In this document: positions 44,623 through 54,085 of the stretch, one piece after another
How positions within the stretch are numbered: the stretch's first letter is position 1
Layout of the letters: the number at the start of each line of letters is the position of its first letter
Origin: Hydrangea macrophylla
Taxonomy: Eukaryota; Streptophyta; Magnoliopsida; Cornales; Hydrangeaceae
Assembly (NCBI GenBank): GCA_033977485.1
Contig: CM066993.1
Location: 66,628,864 to 66,692,863 of the forward strand
Reading direction: 5' to 3'
DNA: 64,000 bases
Notes under the pieces: model-generated
Database searches by the model: none
The model's input: only the letters and a program-made list of their open reading frames with translations
Told to the model about the DNA's origin: nothing
Translations under genes and position numbers: made by a program

Positions 44623-44964
44623 CAAATAATACGATAATAAAATATTTGCAGGATATTAACTCCGCCATGAGTATTTGTAAAATATAACAAGCTTAACTGA
44701 AATGTAATATCATCTTTTGCGAAGGTTGTAGCACACAAACAGCAACAACCCCCCCTCCCCAAAATCAGAAACCAAAAAGGCAATAGCATCTCAACATTGC
44801 AAAAAGCAAAATTCAAAATTCACATTAACCCAAAACCATGAACACCCTTTACCCGATAAAAAAATCATGGCTTTGTCCCTGATCGAGTCCATGTGACTCT
44901 GGATTACAGCTGACCGAAGATGGTATTTTGAGTGAGACATAAACCCATAAATAGTGGGACTCTT

Positions 44965-45835
44965 TAGGGGCGGATCCAAAATGGGAGCAAGCGGGGCCAA
45001 CTGTTTTTACTGATCTTTCGAAAAGGAAAAAAAAAAATAGGTTATATATGATAGTTTTAAAAAATGTGTGAACTTTTATTAATATTTTCTGTCAATTCGG
45101 GGGCTTTTTCTAAAGAGTAATGATATCGTTTCGAAATTTTTATCTTAAAAGTGCTTCCCAAATGATGTGACAATGGGACTAGGACAAATACAAGGAGGGC
45201 CAGTTGAATTATGATTGGAAGTTGTTTATCTTGCCCCACTGTCAGGTCATTTGGGAATCACTTTTGAAATAGAAATTTGGAAGCATAGCATTACGTACTC
45301 TTTTGTAAATTTTAGAACTTTGACACGGTTTTAATTGATAACTTGTTCTCACTCTTAATTTTATAGTATTACACATTGTGTGAATATATGTATATGTTAC
45401 TACTATATGATAAAAGTCCAAAAAGAAAAACAAAGACTACCTACAGTCCCCTAGCTAGTGTCCCACAAGGTAGTTTTTAAAAAATAAAAATTAAAAAAAT
45501 GTTCCCACGCAGATGAAGTTCGTAGTGTCGCAAAAGCCCTCGAAAGACTCAAAGACCCCATATCCACCACTAACCCCTCTTCTTGCTCCTGTTTAGCGAA
45601 GAAAAAAAAAAAAAAAAACCCCTCCTCTTGCTTCATTTCCATGAGATAGACAAAAACACACACAGAATTTTCAACCCTCTATATATACACGAAATTTATG
45701 AAAAAAAAATCACATAAAATTATACTATTTCTACCAACCAAAAAAAATTTAAAAAAAATCGATCAGGGGCGTTGTCCCTAAACCCCTGTAAAAAAACTTT
45801 GCCCCTACTGAATTAAATTTCTGAGTCCGCCACTA
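44965..45835. mobile_element. non-autonomous hAT transposon
   Basis: Ends TAGGGGCGGATCCA and TGAGTCCGCCACTA (imperfect inverted repeats), flanked by the 8-bp duplication GGACTCTT at 44957-44964 and 45836-45843. An 8-bp duplication and TAGNGGCGGA ends fit hAT. There is no transposase ORF in its 871 bp. It contains a nested MITE. Confidence 0.85.
45112..45304. mobile_element. MITE nested in the hAT element
   Basis: Long inverted repeats of about 70 bp: AAAGAGTA..., AAATTTYTATYTYAAAAGTG and TTCCCAAATGA on the left, with complements on the right (TCATTTGGGAATCACTTTTG, then TACGTACTCTTTT). No ORF. Confidence 0.7.
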
Positions 45836-45883
45836 GGACTCTTCCTGTTGGTCAAAATAAAAGAGGCAAAACTATTGAATGTA

Positions 45884-46152
45884 CTCCCTCTGTCCCATAT
45901 TAAGAATCTTTGATGCCATTTTTTGATGGCCCATTTTAAGAGTCATCTTTGAAAAGTCAAAGTACTTTAATACACAGTTTCCAAATTTACCCTTTATTAT
46001 ATCCAACTCTTTCCTCTCTTTTTTTTTTTTTTATGTGACACTATAATTTTGAATTTCAAAAAGGGCAATATTGAAAAGTTGAAAATCTCACCAAAATTAA
46101 AATTATCCCCTTAATCAGTTAAAATTCCCAAAAAAAACTCTTACGGAAAGAG
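45884..46152. mobile_element. Stowaway-like MITE, worn right end
   Basis: The left end TA|CTCCCTCTGTCCCATATTAA is clear. The right end TTACGGAAAGAG|TA matches only in part. About 269 bp with a poly-T run at 46020-46033. Confidence 0.65.
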
Positions 46153-46533
46153 TAACTAGTAACATATATTTTGATGACGTGGTGCACCAAACAAATAAGC
46201 AGTCGTTATTTAAACATTTGCTTACCCCAACTTTAAGAAAAACATGTTTACACATCAACACCATACGGTCCAAATCCATTCCAGTGAGTAAGGTGAGACG
46301 GGTGGTTTCGTTGGATATTTTCTCCTCCAAGAGAATGGGCCGTCTCCGCTCTATCATTGGGCTGTGGTGTGGTAAGTGGGCCGAAATGGGCTCACTGCGG
46401 TTTTATTTAGGCCAGACGGCTGATAAACAGATATGGGCATTTTGGGCCATAACCCGGCCCAGAACCAAATAGATACCCCTAATGGGTGATAAAGGCTTGG
46501 GCTGCTCCCACCGAGAAACTATTTATAATGAAT
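46153..46533. other. intergenic stretch
   Basis: An open stretch of 97 codons at 46179-46472 has no recognisable motif; the opposite strand is open too. Not called as a gene. Confidence 0.5.
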
Positions 46534-46699
46534 AATGCTACACCCACTACTCCAACCAAATCTCAAATCATATCCTTGCTTTAAATGCAAGTATCATGTG
46601 TTGTGTAAGTGGCGCACAGAAAAGCGTAAAAAAATTCAAACAGCACAGGGTACATGTATTTAAATCATAAGATGTGGTTTGGGGTGTGGGTGTAGCATT
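46534..46699. mobile_element. MITE, AATGCTACACCCAC family, copy 1
   Basis: AATGCTACACCCAC at the left and GTGGGTGTAGCATT at the right, with inverted similarity extending inward (CCAACCAAATCTCAAATCAT versus its complement). 166 bp, no ORF. Confidence 0.75.
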
Positions 46700-46730
46700 G
46701 TTGATTTATGATTGACTCAAATATCATAAA

Positions 46731-46921
46731 AAGAGTAATGCTACACCTACACCTACACCTACACCTACACCTACACCCACTTCACACTCAAAAACTTACA
46801 CACTCACAATCACTCCTGAAGAGCCCTACAGTGTCAGTGGGCCCTACAATACCACCCAAGAGTGATTGTAAGTATTTGTGAGTCTTGAGTGTAAAGCGGA
46901 TGTGAATGTAGCATTACTCTT
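46731..46921. mobile_element. MITE, AATGCTACACC family, copy 2
   Basis: Ends AAGAGTAATGCTACA and TGTAGCATTACTCTT. Inverted similarity continues for about 60 bp (ACACTC, ACTCACAATCACTC). A (CTACAC)n run at 46740-46781 has grown inside the left end. It lies 31 bp from copy 1. Confidence 0.8.
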
Positions 46922-48119
46922 AAAAAAATTCACTCCAAAAGAGAAACAAATATTAAAAACCAAAAACTGCTACATTATATGTATAGATAAAATATGTCTT
47001 CGCGAATATATTAGTAGTATTTTAAAGACGATATGAGTCCAAAATAAAAGACTTTAAAAAAAATGTCTATAGATATTTGGTTGGTAAGAATACTTAAACT
47101 AGAGAAGAAAAATAAATATTATAAAGAAATTTATTTTTTTCAAAAAATAAGTTTGCATGTCATTTCCATTTTTTTTATTCCTTGTTTACCCACTATCTTT
47201 TGAAAGGTTTTAAATTTTCAAATTATTTGTGCTCAAAGAAAAAAGACATTAGAAAATTAATTTGTTCTTTTTTATTTTATATTTTCTTTCCCTTTTTATT
47301 TCATTCACCAAATCCAGGGATGAGGGGTCCACAATGAGCTGACTAGGGTCATATCAATTCCAATTAAGTTGGATCAAACCGCCAACAACTTTTGGTTTGT
47401 TTGGTGGGTTGTACATTGAACTTGAGTTGCCAACCTTTACCCAATTGGTAGATCTTCCTTTTAATTGTTACATGTCCATTTAAATTCAATGCGACATATA
47501 CATTGAATGTAATTACATAAACCAAATTAAACTAGGGTAAGTTAATACATAGTTCTTTACATATGGTGTTTCTACAAATAGTTAAAACTTACAATACAAC
47601 TTAGTATTTAGTCCCTATAGTAATTACTTGACAAAAATACCCCTATGCTATAGATTTGTGTGCGCTTAGAATACACCCACAACATCTTAATAAAAGTCAA
47701 ACTCATCATGCTACTATCAGTTATCCAATTAAGGCAACGTGATTTATGGGTTTTCAAAAATCAAATTTATCACAATCCAAGGAGATATTATCTCTTCCCA
47801 TCAAATTTCTCAACACTCGGAAAAAAAAAAAAAAACCCCAATCAGTCGCGTTACTATCAACGATATATGAGAAGCGATCGAAGCTCGTCGGAAAAAAATG
47901 GTTTGAGAAGACCGAATCAAGAAACTCGCCGCTGCTATCAACGACACTGTTCATTGAAGTACACTGAAAATCAACAAAAACAAAAACCTGCGATGGGGAC
48001 AAAGGGTAAGAATTTTGTATTTTTTTTGTGGATCAAAATCTGCAGAATCTTCGAACTAGATCAATTTTCAACAAATAAAATTGTTTCGGTGAAATTTTTT
48101 TATTTCGCTACTTAAAAGT
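46922..48119. other. AT-rich intergenic stretch
   Basis: A poly-A run at about 47820-47835. A 151-codon open stretch at 47660-48115 has biased low-complexity composition and no motif. No element ends seen. Confidence 0.5.
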
Positions 48120-49760
48120 CTCACCATTGCAGTGAGAAATTAAAGTTTTGTTTAAGATTCTGCTATATGTTACGCTAGGTATAAATTTTTCACCAAATTT
48201 CAAAGTATGAAGAAAAGAAAAATAAAAAAAATATTAAAAAAAAAAACTCATGTATTGTCATATATTTTAGATTCTGTAGAAAATATATAGAACACTCTTG
48301 TATCTTAGTTAAAGTGAAATTCTCACTTAACTAGTGACCAAAACTGTGTGTTGTGTGAAATTCTCATAGAATACTGGACAAATACATTATAGTATTGCAT
48401 TTATTGTATCTATTATAGAAATTTACAGCTTGTTTATTATGCCTGTCTAACCTTTATTATAGCTTGTGTGATCAGATCAAGCAGCAAAAAAAAAAAAAAG
48501 AACAGTTGAGAAGAGCAGCAAATCAGAAGTTCCGATGTAGCTTGGAATAGGCCTGTCAACGGACCGGATCCAGCTCAGTTAGACGGATCTAAGCCTTTTT
48601 TAGATCCGGATCCGGATTCATATCCGAATAGAGTTGTATAAAACGGTCCGGATATGGATTTAATAAATCCAATCCGTCTAAGACCCGATCTGAATTTGTG
48701 ATATTGTATGTGTTATATATATATATATTATAATATATGTTAGACAAATCTCTACCCTTGGTTCTTTTAATCCAACAGTAGATAGATGGTACTAATGAGA
48801 ATATGGAAATAACACTTGTATTGCTATATGAAATTTGTGAAAAATGAGTAATATTACATTTTTACAAGTAGGATTTCTATTCGGATCGGATCGGTTATTC
48901 GGACCGGATATTCGGATCTTAGCAAATCCGGATACGGGACAAAGCTAACAGATCTGTCGGATATTCGGATCGGATCCGAACTAAAATATGTTTGCCGGAT
49001 ACAGATCTGGATCAAGCATCGCCAAAAATATGACGGAGTCACCAGATTGTTGATAGAAAAATTCATTGTAGACAATGAAACTTTCACAAAAACCAAAGCT
49101 CTATGATATTCAGTATCATAAATGGAAAAAAGAAAATTAATCCATCATACACCCAGAAGACATACTCGGATTCACGACACTAAATTACAATTTTGAAATT
49201 GTAAGATTCTATATAGTGAGAAATTAACACTAACATATGAAAATGTCAACAAAAAAAAAAGTGTGAGTTTTTCTCACCAATGTGACCACTAACTACCGAA
49301 TTGATCACTGAATGAGTGAAAATTTCTCACTAATGTTTACCACAAGTATAAGAGATTCGAACTATTGACAACTAACATCATTAACATGATGAGAATTTCT
49401 CACCAAATTTGTTAGACGATAAAAGGTAGAATAAGAAATTCTCACAACCCTAAATGTTTGGACTGCTATACCAAACCTAGACACACTTTGATTTATGTTA
49501 GTGAGAAATTTTTCGGTACATATTGTTGCTAAATTTATCACTCAAACCATGCACACCATCACCAGAACCGAATTTATCAGACAAACAAATGAGAAATTCT
49601 CACAAGATATCTTTAAAAATCACAAAACATAATGCTTTTTAATGTACTCACTAAGTTGTAAGAGGAGTGTGCGAGAAATATCACACAATATGAAAACAAC
49701 AACAAACACAATTGACAGACAAACAAATGAGAATTTCTCACAAAATTGTATGAAACTCCA
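48120..49760. repeat. scattered palindromic GTGAGAAATTTCTCAC array
   Basis: At least ten imperfect copies of TGAGAAATTTCTCAC or its halves, dense at 49220-49745 and present at 48120-48370. Between them, 48549-49015 is a different tract. The theme is the same as the palindromes at 26600-27130, but the arm sequence differs. Confidence 0.65.
48549..49015. repeat. GGATCCGGAT-rich tract, possible MITE
   Basis: It starts TAGGCCTGTCAACGGACCGG, a type of start seen in plant hAT-like MITEs, and is filled with GGATCCGGAT, ATTCGGATCGGAT and TATCCGAAT in both orientations. I do not find the matching right end, so the boundaries are uncertain. Confidence 0.45.
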
Positions 49761-50469
49761 CACCAATTAATTAAGCTGGCAATCAAATATGCATAAACAG
49801 TTGAAATTTAATTTGTTACATTGTCCTTCAAAAACGATTGATTGATACAATAAATGATAGTGCCTATAATTTAGGGAGCATTATCTGCAATAAATATGTG
49901 CATAAAATTCAATTCCACATTAATATAGAGTCTATAAATATATATATATATATATATGTGCATATATATACATATATTCTTATCTAACTAATTGGGGGAT
50001 ATTCCAATCCAAAAAAATTTACTAATTTGGGGTGAGAAGGACTAATCATTAATTAGCATTGGTAGCAATGGACTAATTTTTACTTTAAAAAGTCAAATAA
50101 ACTAATTTTACCTTTGACCTATTATGAGGGACTAAACCTTATATTACTAATTAAACTAAACTCCTTTCAAAAGGTACTTAACGTTTCTTCTTGGAATTCT
50201 TAACTCATGAGTAATTAAATCCCTCCATGACTTAATTAGCCTCATCTTTTACATATATGTGTGTATATAGCATATATGGCATATGCATATGTGTTACTAT
50301 GTGTGTGTTAGTGTATGAGTGTGTGTTATATCACCCACCAAGCATGCAGCACTCTAGCATGATCTTCTTATGCCAATCAGGCATATTTTTGTTCCACCAC
50401 GCTATAGATGTCCAAAGGAGGTCTAGGTACACTGAATGTGTTTTTTTTTTAATATATTTATTTGTCTAG
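49761..50469. other. AT-rich intergenic stretch
   Basis: Contains (TA)n at 49939-49957 and a TGTGTG-rich stretch near 50260-50330. Nothing else named. Confidence 0.5.
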
Positions 50470-50695
50470 ATTATGGCAGGATGTACACACATATTGATTC
50501 CACTCCACTCCAACCCAATCCAACCCTAAAATCCCACAATAGCCTACAACAAAGCTCAATAAGGGCCACTCATTTCAAGTGACGAACAACAGGTCAATGG
50601 GCAAGCAAAGAAATCCCCCTAAGGGGATTTGAACCTCAATCTCCCCACTGGGCAGAGAGTTGTCTTACCAATTGGGATAGGCCAGCTTAGTAGGT
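50470..50695 (-). mobile_element. tRNA-derived SINE, reverse orientation
   Basis: The minus strand reads TGGCCTATCCCAATTGGTAA (A-box-like) and GAGGTTCAAATCCCC (a good B box) 35-40 bp later, followed by a unique body ending near GGAATCAATATGTGTG. This is the layout of a polymerase III promoter from a tRNA. Ends and target duplication are not resolved. Confidence 0.65.
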
Positions 50696-51545
50696 ATACT
50701 AAATGTTAAATGAACTTTAATCTTTGTAAATTTAGTGATGTTTGCTAATCAAATATTTAAGATTACAGATAAATATCACCTACCTCCCTTGAGGTTTGAC
50801 CCGATCACACTCTCCACCCTTCACGTTTGGGATATTACACTGACCTCTCTTATCAGTGATTGTAAGCATCAGATACCTCCCTTCCGTTAAAGTTTCATTA
50901 ACTAACAGATTTTGTTGACCTCACTTAAAAGAATGTTTAATGCCAAAACTACCCTTTCTTTTAATTAATGTCTCAAATGCTATTCAGTAAAGGACAAAAA
51001 TACCCTTTACAATCCTTAAGTTCTTCCATTTTTCCACTGTTATTCTTCCTCCTCCTACCATGAATATAGAGAGAGAAACTGAGAATATAGAGAGATGTAG
51101 GGCTGAATTCAATTCCAAAATTAGTTTTGAATTCAAAAATCATGTTTAGGGTTGAAAGTTAGAGTTTTGTTGGATGTTAGGGCTCAAATCCAGTTTTGTT
51201 CTCTCTCTAAATTTTCCAAATCATGCTCACTGTGAGTCTGTGCCCATGTCGATGGCTCTGGTTTTGGGTTCTTTGACATCAAAATCAATCTATTACATGA
51301 TGACAAGAAAAAGGTAAACTAGTATGATGTCAATGCATTTGGGGGTTTTGGTGGCCACTCTATGATTGAGTTTGGCCATGGTGATGAAGGTCGGCCATGA
51401 AGGTTCTCGATGGTGATGAAGCTTCGACCATGGTGAAGGTTCCTCTTTCTTACCCATTCTCAGTGAATGGAGATGTCGGCCAATTTCCTTGTTTCTCACC
51501 ATCTCTGGTGCCCTAAAGAACCACGTATAGATGCCTACTGGCAAT

Positions 51546-51683
51546 TAGGGGTGTAAATCGGTCGGTTTTAAGGTGTTCGGTCAGCTTTGTGGTCAGTTTT
51601 AGCTTATGCATACATTTAGAAAACCGACCAATCAATTTTTGATTTGGTCATTTTGCGGTTTGCGGTTTTTTCTTACACCCCTA
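51546..51683. mobile_element. hAT MITE inside the long-TIR element
   Basis: Ends TAGGGGTGTAA and TTACACCCCTA; flanking 8 bp CTGGCAAT (51538-51545) and CTAACAAT (51684-51691) match at six of eight. 138 bp, with GGTCGGTTTT and AAACCGACC inside. Confidence 0.82.
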
Positions 51684-51957
51684 CTAACAATCAATGAATT
51701 CTTGATTGGTGAGATCCCAAAAAATTCTGCAAATTCTTCAATCAGAGTTGTAGGCTTCAATTCTTTCTAGCAAACCCATATTATCGCATCTCTTTGAATC
51801 ACGATGACTTCGTCAAAAATTTGGTGGCTTGAACTCGTTCGTTTTGTGAAGTGGGTTACAAAGAGTTAGGAAAGTCTCTCTTTTATTCTCTATTAACATT
51901 GGATTTGGAATGCTTTTAGTCCAAAACAAAAAGACATGACCTTGATTTTATGAAACA

Positions 51958-52080
51958 ACTATGCTAGGGTATACCCATTTACATCCAAAAGCATCCATAG
52001 CCTGAGGGGGACCAAGGTGGACAAGTAAGGGTATGGATACTTTTTGGGTGTTAAAGGGTGTGCCCCAAACATTACTCTTT
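51958..52080. mobile_element. small MITE inside the long-TIR element
   Basis: Inverted repeats of about 42 bp: ...ACCCATTTACATCCAAAAG and CATCCATA on the left against TATGGATACTTTTTGGGTG and AAAGGGTGTGCCCC on the right. It resembles the AATGCTACACC family at 46534-46921. Confidence 0.6.
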
Positions 52081-52774
52081 GTGAAATGGGTTACAAAGAG
52101 TTAAGAGTATAGAAGTTTCGCTCTCTATATAGGCAAGCATATCTATATGTATATAGTTCTTGATCCAATGATATATGCAGAAAGGAGATGAACAAAGTCT
52201 TTTAAAGTTCAATTAAAACAAAGTAGTTTTAATAAGGGTAAATTTGTGATCATACCATTTCTGATAACTCCGTTTACCGACAACGTCTAACAAGGGAGGT
52301 GAGTGTGATATCCCAAACGTGAGGGGTGATAGGTGTGATCGGGTAAAACATCAGGGGAGGTAGATATAACACCCGCTCCTGCGGTTTATGTTTAATATTA
52401 CTTTAGCATGCATAATCATGAATTAATGTTAATTGATGTATTATGTGACACTTATTGGAGGTGGGATTAACCCACTAATTTGATTATGGGTGTCCAGTTA
52501 GGAACCCAGTTATGGCTAGTACGACAATCCCAAGTTGGGATATGTGTTGATGGGTCCCATTTAAGAGGGGACAGTAATGTGTGGAACACCTTATGTGCCT
52601 GTAGACACTCTGATTTTGACCAAACGTCAAGTTAAGGGGAGTACTACCTCTAAGATCTGATGATGACAAGCGTCCAACTAATCTAGGACTTCCAAACATG
52701 ATTCAACCTCTTCGAAAGACTCTCTAACCTAAACAAAAAGCATAAAAGAAAGAAGGAGGATAATTGAGGAAAAA

Positions 52775-53035
52775 CGGCACTTAGGCGGATTTGCGGCACT
52801 CCCTAACTGCCGGAACAGCATTCAGGGAGAGTCGCACCGACATCCATTAACTGCCGATAAAATGTTTCAAGTGCCTCTAAAATTTGAAAAATCTAAAAAG
52901 ACGGCAGTCCATGGAGTTGTACGCGGCATTCCGTGAGTGCCGTTGCGGCATTCAGAGAATGCCACGCCGGCATTCACTGAGTGTCGTTCCGGCATTCAGC
53001 GAGTGCCGCTTCCATCTCCAGGGAGTGCCGCATTT
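52775..53035. repeat. array of CGGCATTC..GAGTGCCG hairpin units
   Basis: About eight units of 20-35 bp, each made of CGGCA(T/C)TC and its complement (GAGTGCCG), e.g. CGGCATTCAGCGAGTGCCG. The spacing is irregular. Any translation here is a by-product. Confidence 0.75.
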
Positions 53036-53699
53036 TTTTGACAGTCTGTCCAAAAGTAGGTCGGTTTATGCCATCAAATGGCAGCGGGAATTAGGTTTTT
53101 GGCTGCGAATTTCTCAAAATAACCCCTTAATGATTGCCTATATATAGAAGGTGTATATCCCATTATTAGGAAGGGAATATTAGAATATTAGCATCCCAAT
53201 ATTGATTCTCCTTCAAAATTTTCTAAATAGAGAAAAAGTAGTAGAGTTGGAAGAAGAGTTTGATCATCACTTGGAAGGTCTTAAAGAAGCCAAGATGTTG
53301 AGGATACTTAGAGGTAAAACTCTAAACTAATTAGTTTATTAGTAGCTCAATCACAATATTTAGATACCTAGGACCTTTTACACATTTTCCAAACCTCACT
53401 TCCCACCTCATTTCATCACACACCACACATATATTGTGATTGAGCTTTCATCTCATTAGTTTGGATCAAAATGATTTAGTGTTTAAAGCTTAAATAAATC
53501 TTGAAATAAAACATTGGTCCCTTTTCTTTGATTATGTTTATTTCTTAGGTTCATGAGACTTTCAATGCCTTACTTGAACCTTTGTGTTTAGAATCCCTCA
53601 ATATTCCTATGAACTTATGATTCATAAAGGGATTGAGGTTGATCTTAGTATGTTGAGTCAATGAGTCCAAACTTCATCCATAGTTTGAGCTTATTAATT

Positions 53700-54085
53700 C
53701 AAGGTTTTGTGAAGTTCCTTATACTTCATTAAAACCCATAAGTTCAAGTGTCATTAATCTCCAATGACCATCAAATGGTAGAAGAAGTAGCTTAGTTTAA
53801 GTCCATCTCTATGGCTTAGGCTAATCCTTTTCTTAGGTTTTGTGAAGCTCTTCATACTTCATTAAAATCTACATGTGTATATCTTTAGCCTCCAATGACC
53901 ATCAAGTGGTAGGAGTAACAATATAAATCCAAGCTTTTTTCTATAAGTTTGAGTTCATTATTTTGGGGATTTTGTGAAAGTCATTTCATATTTCATCAAA
54001 ATCCACAAACATGTATGTCTTTAGTCTCCAATGACCATCAAATGGTAGGAGAAGTAATTTAGATTAAGCCCAACTTCATGGTTTA
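53700..54085. repeat. three-copy tandem repeat of about 125 bp
   Basis: Units at about 53700, 53838 and 53956 each contain TTTTGTGAAG, TTCATTAAAA, CTCCAATGACCATCAAATGG and TAGGAG blocks in order. It lies in the LTR-like insertion. Confidence 0.8.

Larger units (their letters stand above)
50772..52364. mobile_element. long-TIR DNA element (possibly Mutator-like), split and nested
   Basis: Left 50772-50862 and right about 52275-52364 are inverted copies of about 90 bp: ATATCACCTACCTCCCTTGA, then GACCCGATCACAC and CACGTTTGGGATAT, against their complements. The long TIRs suggest a Mutator-like element; no transposase is present. The interior (51060-51540) is less AT-rich with an open minus-strand stretch and could be a captured gene piece, unrecognised. 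The right end abuts the chromovirus LTR at 52365, so any target duplication cannot be checked here. Confidence 0.6.

Noticed and set aside
46179..46472. A 97-codon open stretch
   Set aside because: No motif, no start context, both strands open, and it sits between MITEs.
47660..48115. A 151-codon plus-strand open stretch
   Set aside because: Low-complexity composition with a poly-A run translated as Lys; no domain and no neighbour supporting a gene.
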